DNA of 64,000 nucleotides, from NCBI GenBank assembly GCA_004794655.1, contig SMMW01000511.1:921001-985000 (forward strand), in the 5' to 3' direction. The position numbers and the translations under genes are program-made. The stretch is from Marisa cornuarietis. Its lineage: Eukaryota; Mollusca; Gastropoda; Architaenioglossa; Ampullariidae. Under the pieces are notes generated by a model. That model worked only from the letters and a program-made list of their open reading frames with translations. It made no database searches and was not told where the DNA came from. Of the stretch, positions 1-10,831 are shown one piece after another. Numbering within the stretch: the first letter of the stretch is position 1; each line of letters opens with the position of its first letter.

Positions 1-579
1 AGGATTCCGGGATACAATCGGGATTATCGATGAAGGTGATGATCTACGACATGTCACAGCTGATAATATGAAAAACATTTTATTTGAACAAGTGCAGTAA
101 ATTAACGAACTGTTGCACGTCATCCAACGAGTTGGGAAGAAAGGATAGATGGGAGGTGGAAGGGGAGGGGACGACCACAAACCGGAAGTGATTGGCGTGC
201 TGCTCTCAACAATAATTATACATAATGTAATTATAATATAGAGCTACAGGCGTAGTGAGAGTGAATGTCTGTGTGTGGGGCTGTCTGGGAATAGTCTGCA
301 CACCACTGGTGGCAGCTATAGTCGCTAGACTGGTAAATGATTCACGGAGGTGCGTGTGAATAGTTGTCTGGATGGAGTAGGAGACATTTTAATGGCTTTA
401 CTGATCGACACCAGCCCAGGCCACAGTTGTGAGGATTCACAGGTACTTTCAGACAACGGCTCACACTGCTGTACTTTCAAACAAAGATGTATATCAAACA
501 TTACATTTTGAACGACCAGGCACTCGTTCACTCGGTACTTTCGAACAAAAAGTCAGGCCATGCATTTGATTCTTCACCA
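1..579. other. Non-coding stretch
   Basis: No gene or repeat family recognised. Short frames have no domain or splice context. Confidence 0.6.
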
Positions 580-587
580 CCACATAC

Positions 588-780
588 ACACGTGTGTTCT
601 ATGCTGTACTCACACAGTCACACGTGTGTTCTATGCTCTACTCACACAGTCACACGTGTGTTCTATGCTCTACTCACACAGTCACCCCGTGTGTTCTATG
701 CTCTACTCACACAGTCACACGTGTGTTCTATGCTCTACTCACACAGTCACCCGTGTGTTCTATGCTCTACTCACACAGCC
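588..780. repeat. Minisatellite, 32-bp unit, about six copies
   Basis: Tandem units containing GTGTTCTATGCTCTACTCAC with 32-bp spacing and small length variants. The open frames in all three plus frames are repeat artefacts. Confidence 0.9.
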
Positions 781-2102
781 ATCGATGTCCACACATCCGC
801 TATCCATAGACAGTCACCGCCTGCCTTCACAAAAGAGACAAAAAAAAAAAAAAAACCCCAACTAAAGCCGAATACCAGGTGAGGTTGGAACTAACAATTC
901 TCTGTAATCCTTGAAATTAGCTTTCAAACAAAAAACATGAAAAAAGAAATCTGAACATTGATATCAATGTAATCTTAGTGATACTATTATAAAGTCAATG
1001 ATATAGAAATCGCAGACATACCCCTTGTACTGAAAAATATGGAAAACAATTAGAAGTGCAATGGCATTAGAATAATAGAAAAGTTTGTCTGCCAGTTGAA
1101 TTTGTAGACTATTCCCCACATACCCTGATATAAATAAAACACAAATAAATAAAAAAATATTAATAAGCAGAAAGATGATAGAGCGGATTCAAGTGAGAGA
1201 GAGAGAGAGTGCGTGGGTGCGAGAGAGAGAGAGAGGAATAGGGAGGAGTCTTCTAAACTGTCTGAGTGCAAGGTAGTCATAGTTTCTACTCATTCTTTCT
1301 CTTTCTCCAGCCCATCTCCTGATTCTCCCGCTCTGTTGATGTCGCTAGATACCGAGATCATCAGTTGTACCTACACTGAGTGAGGAAATTTATAAAATAA
1401 TAAAAGAAAAGAAAAGGAACTGCGCATCCAAAATATGTCATCAGAGATTTTTGTCCGCGTCCATCGAGCACTTTCCAATCCTTCGTCTTAAACCCTTTTC
1501 TCCTATTTACTTTGTAATATAATTTGTGATATAAGTTTATACACAGTAAAAAAAAAAGACTATTAAAATGATAACATTGGTATCTACGTGTGACAATGTG
1601 TAGACTACTCAGCCCTCCTTTTCTTCTTTTCTCTGTTTATTTATTGAGTTTATAAAAGGCTGGAACAATATCGTTTTTCTTTCGTTTGTCTGCAACGCTA
1701 GGGAACTGTCGGCATACGGGAGATAACTTTGGTTTTACAAAGACGCCTGCAGTTACGGGCCCTGCTTTGCCGCACTAAATGTTGACGATCTTCAAAAGAA
1801 CTGTCGATACACGGTTACTGCAGATTCCCCCCCCCCCTCACAAGTATTGATATTAAAAATACGGTCAGCTAGGTGTGCAAAGTGGAGAATAATACACATA
1901 CAATAACAAAATCCTGTCACAAACAAGGACTACGTACGTTTATTCAACAGAAGTGAAAGTAAATATGAGATCTTGGGTTTGACGACGACGATGTTGAATG
2001 CTTAGATAAGTTAGATATGTCGAATATGATGATCCTTCCCCTAAGTGGCTTCAGGGGAGACTGCTTTATTGTCTCGTCCCTATATCTACATACTTTTGTA
2101 TC

Positions 2103-2145
2103 TACCGCCGTGATATAGCCTTAGCTGCTGGCACGGCGTAAAACT
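2103..2145 (+). mobile_element. SINE family 2, 3' fragment
   Basis: GTGATATAGCCTTAGCTGCT followed by GGCACGGCGTAAAA matches the 3' end of the SINE at 40.77 kb. The head is absent. Confidence 0.55.
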
Positions 2146-3974
2146 CCAACAACCAGTCAACCGTGTTTCCTGTTGCCCTGTGGTGTCTATGTGCTGTGTG
2201 TGTATATATATATCTGTTCTCGATATGACTGTGGCAAGTCGTTTCTAAATGTAGACTAGGCATCTTGTCTAACTTACTTTTTGTTTTTCTTGCTGGGTTG
2301 CTACTCTCCATTTCTCCGCAGTTTAAACTGTTTGCTTCTAATCCCTACCCCCACCCCCCGCCGCACTCTTCACGTGTTGTCACGTGAGGGGCTTGTGCTT
2401 CGTCGCCACATTTTCCGTTACTTGCTCACATTTTGGATGTGGGCGTGTACACAGCATCGACTGCACGCGCGATGAGAAGTGTGTTTAGTAGGCCTCTTGT
2501 TCCATGGATTTTCTAGACCGCTTCGTGATACTCACTCGTGTTCGGCTCTGGAATCGACAATCTTGTGCCTAGTTATTAATTATTACTGTATCTTCTTGTT
2601 TCTGTAAGATGTTCTGTGTCCATAGCGATGCTGGTGAATAGTGGTATACACATCACATCATGCTCATAATGCCTTTTTCTCGGAGTAATAGATACAATCA
2701 AACCATTATAGAATTAAACTATCTAGCCTAGTATCTAATAATGTATACATACAATTATATATCACTGATATGTCTTTCTCTCTTTTACACAGACACACAC
2801 ACAAAGAAAGGAACAAATCACCAAAACAAACAAATAGGAAAAGGAAAAGGGGGTGACTGAGATGGAATGAAGAGATAGAGAGGAGTCAGATTACTCTAAA
2901 GCTGGACATAAAAGGGCCTCATGAATAAAGCCATCAGCTGTGAACTAGATTACAGTCAGGGTGGGGCCACCTGTGAAACTAGGAGAGGAGTCGTGATGAC
3001 ACAAATGGGGGTCAAAGGAATCAAATGACCAATAAGGCCAGGAATCTTCCGTGAATATCAGCACTCATAAAATCCACTAACAAGAAAACCTTTAGCGGGG
3101 ACTGCTGCAGTCTCTTTGCCTTATAACATTCTTTATATCATATTATCTCCCCCTGTCTCAGTAGTTTTGTGCATATGTTTCAGTGTATTTGTGCGAACAT
3201 GTTTGTGCTTGTGGTTTACGATATTTAATTATTGTTACATATAATAATATAATATTAATGTATAATAATTTATGCATGCTTGTCTGAGCAAGGATGTTTT
3301 CAATTATATTTAATGTCCTTGCTTTGGACTGACGATGATTAGCGAACCAAAGATATTAAAAAACCTTTTCATGACTTCACACTTTTCTTTCTTGAAATTT
3401 CTTAAAAGAATTAAGCCACTAAAGCTTTCACATTTCAAAATGAAATCTCTCTAAAATATGTAATTTAGCAAGGATCAATTTATTGACTGGTCCCGTTCGT
3501 AAAATTACACCAGCTATGCTCATGCCGTTTCAAGTTCCATAATACTCTCCATGTTCACATTTAACATGCTCAGGAAAATGGCCGCCACACATGGACGAGA
3601 TTAAATCGCTTGGTCCGGCTTGAGCCAGCGGGAGAAAAAGTGCAAAGCTCTAAAGACAAAGATTTATGTTAAAAGAAAAATAAAAAAAAATAAAATAAAA
3701 AGCAGGAAAGTGATGGCAGCACCCATTTCTTTCGGGAAATTGCTCTTGTTGAATCAGAACCTGGTTACGTATGCATTGGAAATCGGATGATTGCACAAAG
3801 TGGAAACATGTCCTTTACTACTTTCTTGTTTTTCTTGTCGACTTTTTTCTCTGTGTTCAACTGTGTATCTTGGTTTGTTTCCTTCTCTTCTGAATTAGAA
3901 AAAATGGTAAAACGTGATGAAAATACAACAGGAACTGATGGTGTCTGTTTTCCGCACGTACGCGTGTGGGTGTG

Positions 3975-3978
<4 letters not shown>

Positions 3979-4032
<54 letters not shown>

Positions 4033-4038
4033 TGAGAG
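3979..4038. repeat. (TG)n/(AG)n microsatellite
   Basis: Uninterrupted TG dinucleotides followed by AG dinucleotides; short frames on both strands derive from it. Confidence 0.95.
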
Positions 4039-4669
4039 ACGTCCTCCTCCTCCTTCTGCTCCTCTTCATCATCCATCATCATCATCATCGTCATCAAATT
4101 TTTACTGTGATAACTGACAGCAAGAATTAGCAACGTGTTGATTGATTGATTAGAACGCGGTATAGTCTTTGTTTAGCTTCTTAATTAAGACCTTTTTTAA
4201 TTTGCTTGTTACTGTGTATTCCTCAACTTCTACAGGTTTGTTTTTCTCTTTCTCTCAATCATATGGGTGTCTTAGCAACATGGGCTTTTATGGTATTTTC
4301 TCACTGTCTCCACAAATTCAACAAGGTTTCCTTTCCATGAAATGCTAGGGGTTTATAAACTTCTAAATAAAACATCCTTCATCCGACAGAAGTATTCCAT
4401 ATTGATTAGTAGCGGAAAAAATAACCAGCACCGTGCACTCGTTAATATTATCGTGACCTTTAACCCTAATGTCATCATTCATGTTTCTATGCATATTAAA
4501 ACTATGTCATCAAATGTTTGATAACAAAATTTCTTACACTACGATGCATACACGAAAGTCTTTGGCATTTTCAGACCCTCAGTGTCAAGTCTCTTTTTAT
4601 CAGACCCCCGAGGCAAACTTTCTCGCCGTTTCTCGTAACAAACGCATGTTCTACCCTGCATATTCAGTC

Positions 4670-5349
4670 TCACACCATCTCGTGATTGTTTTGAGAAATT
4701 TCGACACAGTTTGGACGGTTTTGATTGTAACCAGGATTGTCTGCGTTCTTGAAGGGTCCAGTACTGGAATGCACAGACGCGGGCGACACGCTTCGTGAAT
4801 GCGACTCGGTGCGACTGTTCTCCTCCTGCCCCGCGCACTGACTCTCCGTCTCGCTGGTTATCTCCCCTTGCCGCTCAGTGGCGCTAGTACTGTCATTGCC
4901 GCAGCCTGGGCATGCGCACTGACACTCGCCACGTGGGACGTAGTCGTCACGTCCCTTCTGAGAGTCAGTAGCTGTCACGTCACTGCGCACGATCGTGTCC
5001 TGCGGCCTCATGGAGTCTGTCCTGCATCGTCCACTTCCTTTCCGTTGGGAGACAACCGGACACTTGACCGCAGATTTATTCTTGGATTTGCCGCCCTTTC
5101 TTTTGCGACGAGCCTTGACTTCTTCTTCCTCGTCGGTGTCCGAGGGCCAGGTGCCGTGCATGCGTACTTCGTCATCAGAGTCTGCACGCTGATTTCCGGT
5201 CTCATGTTGTTTACCTTGCATGGGTGAGGACTGATGTTTGCGCGTGAAATGCACGTGGGGAGTTTGCTGCTGAAACTGCGTGCCTCTGGCCACCAGCTTG
5301 ACAGGCTCCTCGTCACAACAGTCTTGTCCTCTGTGTACGTGGACAGCTG
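4670..5349 (-). CDS. CUB-LDLa membrane receptor, last exon (long cytoplasmic tail, NPGY motif)
   Basis: Terminal exon ending in a TGA at 4672-4670. The preferred acceptor is CTTGCAG ending at 5350; an alternative in-phase acceptor at 5387-5386 would add 12 residues. Both accept phase 1 from the preceding exon. About 226 residues of hydrophilic tail follow. They include acidic stretches (SDTDEEEE), a basic cluster (RRKRKGGKSKNK), several cysteines and, near the end, NADNPGYNQNRP. NPGY fits NPxY, the clathrin/PTB-domain internalisation signal of LDL-receptor relatives. The C-terminus HEMV could be a class III PDZ ligand, which is weak evidence. The region is richer in CpG than its surroundings, consistent with coding. 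The tail's overall sequence is not recognised beyond these motifs. Confidence 0.68.
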
Positions 5350-6709
5350 CTGCAAGTAGATCATCACACAACATACTGGTTCTCACTCCCGAAACATGTG
5401 AAATTGATTATGTAGAATAAATTCAAATAGCTAATGTATTTTTTAATTAATCTGGGAAAAGGTACAAAAGGTAAGTCAGAAAATAACTGAGACGACTTTA
5501 TCCTGACAGTAATAAGACGCAGGCTGAAGTGTTGTCGGCCCATCTCGAGATCATCAGGACTTGCAACAACGATTTAAAAAGGAACAGAACAGGGATAAAA
5601 AAAATGCAAAGAAAGGAAAAAAAGACAACATCCGTGACGGGACTTTTCTCCAAGCAATCCTACAGAAGGACAGCCGAGAATGTCGGTGTAGGTTGTGGTA
5701 ATGATGTCAAAAGTTAAGACCAATCAAGACCAAGGAACTAATGATGATGATGATAACGATGACGACGACGACGACAAGGATAAATAATGATTTTGAAGGG
5801 CATGCTTGTCCTCTAATAAAAAGACAGAGAGAGAGAGAGATATGGAGATATTTTTGTTTTTAGCTGGTGCTTTCGTCTGCCTTCTGACACTCTCACATTA
5901 CACCGTTCTAGAACTTTCCATTCATGATAATCACACTGTTCATCGTTGCAGTAGATTATCATGTAGATAGCATTCAGTAGGGAAGGCTGCCCAGCACGAG
6001 TGTGCGTGTAATTTAGCGATGTCTCTCATCCTCCTTTGCTCTCTACTCTCTTAGTGTAAAAGAGAACTTTATTCACCGCGAGAAGAGTTTATAGAATGTA
6101 CGCCTTGAATCCCAAACGAGTGTTACATCCCCTCGCCAAGAGATCAGGCGCACTGTACTCTGTACTCTCGCTCCATCCCCTATCTGTATCAATACTCTAG
6201 TTTTATTTCTATTCCGGCAGAGCCTGTGCATGGTGTCCAGTACTGGAACTACCAGCTCAGCTGTGTCTCTTCTCAGCCTAATTGTAATCCTGGGAGAGAG
6301 CGGCTGAGGTCTGACCCCACTTGACCCTGTCCTGCTGCAGACGAGCCGACAAAGGATGAAAGCTGGGGGGGATGCGGTGTTAATGGATGGAGCATATGCC
6401 GTGGAGAAAATTGGGCTGTCAGGAGGGTTCGAGACCAGCTTGGCTGAAGCGTAGAGTGCCTTTGATACGTCAATCAGAAGAAAGAAAGAAGGAACGAAAA
6501 AAAAAAAAAATAAAAAGGAATCGACGGAACGAAAGAAAGATGTGTGAAATTAAAAAAAGGAAAGCATAAGAAGAAAATTAACAAACAAAAAATGTTAGAC
6601 GGAAGATGAAAAAAAAACTTGTGTAGACAGGATAAAGTCTTTGCATCTGGAAGAGCATCAAAATACTCAAAAATAAAATAAAAATATTGAAATCGTTTTT
6701 TTTTCTCAC

Positions 6710-6879
6710 CTGCAATGCTACTGTAAGATGGAGGGGGGTCCAATAGGTTAGCGGGAGGGGCCACGATCGTTTCGTATGTTGGCGGCCTACGTAAGCCGGT
6801 GAAGTCAGCCTCGTTCTGGAAGATGCACGTGTCTTCTGTACTTGCTGTGTATTGTACTGCACGATTCCGGCAACCGTAC
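6710..6879 (-). CDS. CUB-LDLa membrane receptor, cytoplasmic exon with PPTY and PPSY motifs
   Basis: A 170-nt exon, phase 2 in and phase 1 out. The acceptor AG is at 6881-6880 and the donor GTGAGA begins at 6709. It encodes the membrane-proximal tail, YGCRNRAVQYTASTEDTC, then FQNEADFTGLRRPPTYETI, then APPANLLDPPPSYSSIA. Two PPxY motifs (PPTY and PPSY), about 20 residues apart, are the standard ligand of WW domains such as those of Nedd4-family ubiquitin ligases. That suggests turnover or trafficking control of the receptor, which is an inference from the motif. The phase match on both sides and the meaningful motifs make the exon credible despite weak pyrimidine content at the acceptor. Confidence 0.7.
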
Positions 6880-7212
6880 CTTTAAAAATAAAAACAAAAA
6901 TAGAAGAGAAATTGAAACAAATCGAAAAATAAATCGAACTATTAGAACTGGGGTTTTATTTAGAGAAAGAGAAGATCAAGGATGTGATTTTAATATTGCT
7001 TATTGATCATTCTTTTACTTACTTCTTTGTACACCTGAACGGCGTTGTCTTTTTTCAGTAATTATTTTAATAATAATTATGTATACATTTTATCAATGGG
7101 TTAAAATTAGTTTAAATCCCTGTGGAAATAATATATTAATACATAAACAGTACTAGTATCTTCGACACATGTCACAAAAGAATACACACTCCTTTGAAAA
7201 CGAAATTTTACT

Positions 7213-7215
<3 letters not shown>

Positions 7216-7258
<43 letters not shown>
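7216..7258. repeat. (CA)n microsatellite
   Basis: CA repeat in an intron of the CUB-LDLa gene. Confidence 0.95.
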
Positions 7259-7261
<3 letters not shown>

Positions 7262-7303
7262 CAAGGAGGGGCAGAGAGACAAGCAGAGTAGTTCTCTTCT
7301 CAC

Positions 7304-7406
7304 CTGTGTCTATTTAACTTGAAAAGAACAAACCCCACTAGAAGTGCACAGAGCAAGAAGACCAGACTGCCGGTCACTCCAGCGATGAGTGCTGTTCTCA
7401 AAGAGT
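7304..7406 (-). CDS. CUB-LDLa membrane receptor, transmembrane exon
   Basis: A 103-nt exon with acceptor CATCAG ending at 7407 and donor AG|GTGAGA at 7304/7303. It enters in phase 1 and leaves in phase 2, fitting both neighbours. The peptide is a single membrane span, ALIAGVTGSLVFLLCALLVG plus FVLF, followed at once by the stop-transfer residues KLNRHR. This fixes the topology: the CUB and LDLa modules are outside and the following exons are cytoplasmic (type I). The remnant of a (GACA)n microsatellite lies in the adjacent intron at 7450-7493. Confidence 0.78.
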
Positions 7407-7448
7407 CTGATGACCAATTTAAAACGCAAATGCATTAGCACTCGAGTC

Positions 7449-7449
<1 letters not shown>

Positions 7450-7493
<44 letters not shown>
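7450..7493. repeat. (GACA)n microsatellite
   Basis: About eleven GACA units just upstream (in transcription) of the transmembrane exon. Confidence 0.95.
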
Positions 7494-7709
7494 TGTAGGG
7501 ACAGGATAGCCAAGGAAAGTTGCAGGGACCGTGTTCACAATCATGTCTAAGATACGCCATCAACTTTCGATTTCATTGTCCTGGAGCGACGAGGCGAGGC
7601 AAGATGGCGACAGGAGGAGTGCGATAAGACAGGATGGCGGGAACTTTCTGACAAGAGCTTGAATGACTTGCAAAGTAATTCACAATCGAGAAAGAGAAAG
7701 AGAATTCAC

Positions 7710-7880
7710 ATTCTTCCAATAAGTTCGTGACAATGTCCTCCTTCTCGCAGCTTCGCTCGTCCTCGAAGTCGTTCTGCCCGCAGTTCGGTAAAGCGTCACA
7801 GCGCATGCGCGTGGAGATGCACATGGCGGCGTATGGACACAGCATGTTTCCTTCCTCGCATCTTCCGAGACCATCTGGCT
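7710..7880 (-). CDS. CUB-LDLa membrane receptor, LDL-receptor class A exon
   Basis: A 171-nt exon, phase 1 in and phase 1 out. The acceptor is AG at 7882-7881 and the donor GTGAAT starts at 7709. It encodes one LDL-receptor class A module with the six cysteines in order: RC-x6-C-x5-C-x6-C-x5-C-x9-C. The calcium-cage end is recognisable (CDALPNC followed by DFEDERSC). LDLa modules are small calcium-binding ligand-binding units, extracellular in all known receptors. The module is followed by a short acidic stalk (EKEDIVTNLLEE) leading into the transmembrane exon. CUB followed by a single LDLa and a membrane helix is the layout of LDLRAD2-like and NETO/LRP3-10-12-type receptors. Orthology cannot be settled from sequence alone, so no symbol is given. 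Confidence 0.78.
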
Positions 7881-8068
7881 CTAGTTTTGTAGAAATACAT
7901 GAAAACAAAGGAAGAGTTTACGACCACTTCACTCTCAGAAAGCTCACAATGATCAGAATCGTGTGCTGTGTTTAAAAAATTTAAAACTAGAATCGAAATT
8001 TGGGTAAAATTCTTATGAAATGAAGTCTACATTTATGAAATAAGGGGTGTAAGTTGAAATAACTCTAC

Positions 8069-8286
8069 CATGAAAAGCGGTGATGAGTAGCCGGAAGCCG
8101 CGATAAATGACAGTCGGCTTTCCTTGGTAATCAAGGCGCATGCGTGACCCAACGGACCGGAAGTCAGGCACGATGACGCCAGCGGTGTTGTAGATCAGGA
8201 AGGGTCGCTCCAGTACTCCGTACAGGCCAGTAGAGGGCGTTATTCGAGTCTCCACCCCGGATGGGGAAAGGCTGTAGATATGTAGC
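8069..8286 (-). CDS. CUB-LDLa membrane receptor, exon encoding second half of CUB domain
   Basis: A 218-nt exon with acceptor TTTACAG ending at 8287 and donor GTAGAG from 8068. It enters in phase 2 and leaves in phase 1, matching both neighbours. The peptide continues the CUB fold: RLHIYSLSPSG, then TPSTGLYGV, then FRSVGSRMRLDYQ, and the typical CUB closing strand GFRLLITAFH. Together with the preceding exon this gives about 150 residues, somewhat longer than a usual CUB of about 110, so a short linker or an unusual loop is present. There is one CUB only, as far as this window shows. Alternatives such as a more divergent beta-sandwich are possible, but the closing strand and the following LDLa module favour CUB. 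Confidence 0.72.
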
Positions 8287-8589
8287 CTGTAAACATGGAT
8301 GAGACTTTGGCGTGAGATGGTGTGTGTGTGCGTGCGTGTGTGTTTGTGTGTGTGTGTGTGTGCGTGTGTATTTGAGTGCATATTGACCAGTCTTTCTCTC
8401 TAGCGTGTACGCTCGACCCTCATCAAGCAGTCCACAACTTAGTCGAATAGTAGGAACTAATGTTTGAGATTTCCTTTTGCTTATCAGGCACTTCAGCCAC
8501 ACCCTTCACTTTCTCCTTTTCTTATCACCCTCTGTCCCTCCTGCATTCATAGGCAAACATATAAACATTTACAAAATATACACACAGGC

Positions 8590-8711
8590 ACACAGACACC
8601 TACAAACACGCACACACAATCCCTTGTAAACACACACACACACACACACACACGTATGCACATACAAAACAAATACCGTTACGCTTACACACGCAAATAT
8701 ACAGAAACCAG

Positions 8712-8748
<37 letters not shown>

Positions 8749-8804
8749 ATGCACATACAAAACAAATACCGTTACGCTTACACACGCAAATATACAGAAA
8801 CCAG

Positions 8805-8861
<57 letters not shown>
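8590..8861. repeat. Compound CA repeat with a duplicated 93-bp unit
   Basis: A segment with CGTATGCACATACAAAACAA and TACCGTTACGCTTACACACG occurs twice (about 8654-8720 and 8747-8813), separated and followed by (CA)n. It lies in the CUB intron. Confidence 0.9.
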
Positions 8862-8862
<1 letters not shown>

Positions 8863-9732
8863 GGGGTTTTACGGGTTTTACCACCAAAAATCTTAGCTTT
8901 TATTTTGTCATTGTATGCACTGCTTTGGGAAAGATTTAGTGAAGTGTACTTTTTAAAAAATAGTGACTGGGTGAAGGTTAGCCAGGCCTGACGAGAGGGG
9001 GGGGGGGGAGGACAGGGGGGGGGTCTGGTGTACTCGGGCCCGCAGTTGTGAAGGGGGCGGCCTTGGTGAGTGGATTTTTTCCTTCTTTTCCTTTTTCTTT
9101 TTCTTTTAAGGAAAGGTTGACGCAACATTCCTCACTCTGGGGTTCTTTTTCTATGGAGTGGGGTACTACGTACAGGTTTGATCCTTTAACATCATGTTTC
9201 CTCATTTACTAACCCCTAACCTGTAAACAACTCTATGTTCAAGTAGAGATAAAAATCTTAGTGCACTTGTCCTAATTATTGTAGTTTATGTTACGTTACT
9301 GAATGAAATAAACATATTGATAAATTGTAAGTATATTATTATATACTGGGAAAATTATTTACGATTACAATTACAAGGGGCCCGGCCAAGTCGTCTGCCC
9401 CGGGGCCCGTGCTGGCTCTCAGCGGCCCTGAGGTTAGTACCCGATTCCAAACTGTGGGTGAATGACCAGCCCTGACTCCACTTAAGATAGAGATTTACAA
9501 ACAGCACCAGGCACTGAGAGATCAACATCACAGGAGTGCACACCATTACATGTACATTGTCAAAGCTACAGCCAGTAGTAGAGCGGGGACCACATATTCT
9601 GTGTGGACACAGGCGACATAACGAATCAGACTTTATTCTGTACACAAGAATCTTGTTTTGGGGTATATATGTATTAAGAAAGTGGACGGGGGTGTGTCAT
9701 CAGTAGACTATACCTGCGGGGTCACGGAGCAG

Positions 9733-9915
9733 GGGAGAGGGTGTTTTACGCCGAGCCAGCAACTAAGGCGATATATGATGGCTAGGCAGCCAGCCCTGTA
9801 AACACACCCCACAAGCAGAGAAAGAACAGCGTGCCCGAGACGAGAGTTGAACCCAGGACAGCCAACCTTCACTGTATTGGTGACAAGCACTAACCGTTGT
9901 GCCACCGGACAGCCC
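9733..9915 (-). mobile_element. tRNA-derived SINE, family 2, with 14-bp target-site duplication
   Basis: A 183-bp insertion between two copies of GGGTCACGGAGCAG (9719-9732 and 9916-9929). Read on the minus strand it starts CTGTCCGGTGGCACAACGGT, passes a box B-like GGGTTCAACTCTCG, and ends near TTAGTTGCTGGCTCGGCGTA. It lies in the CUB intron of the receptor gene, only 0.3 kb from the family 1 SINE. Confidence 0.8.
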
Positions 9916-10246
9916 GGGTCACGGAGCAGCGACTCTCCTACCAAAATTCCTTCCTGTCTCTCTGCCCCCATCCATCTTCCCTTCTCTTATATTTCCCCCC
10001 ATCCTCCACCCCTCCCCACGATGCGAAGTGGCCTTAAGGTGGAAACACTCTTCCCTTCGAAAATCACCAACCCACATTCATCTGCTGATGTTCGTATTTC
10101 TTGTATAGTTGACGGTCGCTTCGTTTGTAATATTTCATGTTCATGTTCACCTCGCCGTGGAAATTCATGGGGAATTACACTCCACAAGTTCTATGATTAT
10201 TGCTGGAAATAGTCTTTTGGACTGCGCTTTACCCAGTCGTGGGTAA

Positions 10247-10510
10247 AGCGGATGGCCGAGTGGTTAGAGCGCTGGAGTCCGAACCGAGAGCGCTCTGGTT
10301 CAAATCCCGATAAGCGCAGCGTACTTCTCCCCCAGTCGACCCAGCTGACGGGAATGGGTACCTGACTCCATAGAGGGTTGGGGAAAGTAAGGCGGCGAGG
10401 GAGAGGAGATTGGCACCACCCTCATGTAAAAGCTGGCCCCGAGAAAAGTGGGGTCTCTAACACCCAACGACCTGAAAAGGTTATGGAATGACCTTTACCT
10501 TTTTTACCTT
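10247..10510 (+). mobile_element. tRNA-derived SINE, family 1, with 12-bp target-site duplication
   Basis: The head looks like a Leu/Ser-type tRNA: GGATGGCCGAGTGGTTAGAG (box A) and GGTTCAAATCCC (box B). The body contains ATGGGTACCTGACTCCATAG and the end reads CCTTTACCTTTTTACC. The copy is bounded by AGTCGTGGGTAA at 10235-10246 and 10511-10522. It lies in the intron between the two CUB exons. It is a repeat, not a working tRNA gene: the region 3' of box B does not fold back to the start. Confidence 0.8.
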
Positions 10511-10599
10511 AGTCGTGGGTAACACCAAGCGCACGAGACTAGACCTTTTAGATTGCCAAGCATCACTTTGTTGCAAAATGAACGATCGAGCCTTCTCAC

Positions 10600-10831
10600 C
10601 TGTCCGGTGTGTCCAGTTTGTCGCTGATGGCCAGTTGCAGCACGTGTACAGACAGACGAACGCCCAGCTGGGACTCGACTGTGACCACGCATGACAGGTG
10701 ACCTACTGACATCCGGTCTGGCGACAGTTGCTCCGTCAGGTCCAGAAGGAGGCTGTCGTTCACCCGCACTGACCTCGAGCAGAAGCTGGTCATGTGATGA
10801 AGTGGAGTCAGGCTTCGGCAGCCCCGTGTCA
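10600..10831 (-). CDS. CUB-LDLa membrane receptor, exon encoding first half of CUB domain (gene's 5' exons not found)
   Basis: First recognisable exon of a minus-strand receptor gene. It is 232 nt, with an AG acceptor (10833-10832) after a pyrimidine-containing tract and a strong GTGAGA donor from 10599. It enters in phase 1 and leaves with two bases (AG), which join the next exon's G to make Arg. The peptide begins TRGCRSLTPLHHMTSFC and carries the alternating hydrophobic strands of a CUB domain (LSCVVTVESQLGVRLSVHVL), ending KLDTPD. CUB domains are extracellular beta-sandwiches used for protein-protein binding. The missing upstream exon(s) must supply the signal peptide; none was recognisable up to about 19 kb. 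The intron after this exon holds one SINE of each of the two families described below. The reading frame and splice phases are directly visible; the domain name is by pattern. Confidence 0.7.

Larger units (their letters stand above)
800..4669. other. Mostly AT-rich non-coding stretch, 3' flank of the receptor gene
   Basis: Holds a SINE fragment (2103), AG-rich patches (1195-1235), A-tracts, and the TG/AG microsatellite at 4.0 kb. The part just below 4670 should contain the 3' UTR of the receptor gene. No clear minus-strand AATAAA lies close to the stop; TTTATT on the plus strand near 3478 is the first obvious candidate. Confidence 0.5.

Noticed and set aside
3765..4133. His/Thr-rich and Val/Cys-rich frames around 4 kb
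   Set aside because: They come from the TG/AG microsatellite; the same applies to frames at 8.6, 12.3, 18.2, 24.1, 46.8 and 55.4 kb.
4799..5227. Plus-strand frames over the receptor tail exon
   Set aside because: They are antisense shadows of the minus-strand last exon, whose phase and NPGY motif fit the receptor gene.
10247..10320. A possible tRNA-Leu/Ser gene
   Set aside because: Box A and box B are present but the acceptor and variable arms do not pair. The sequence continues into a repeated SINE body flanked by a target-site duplication.
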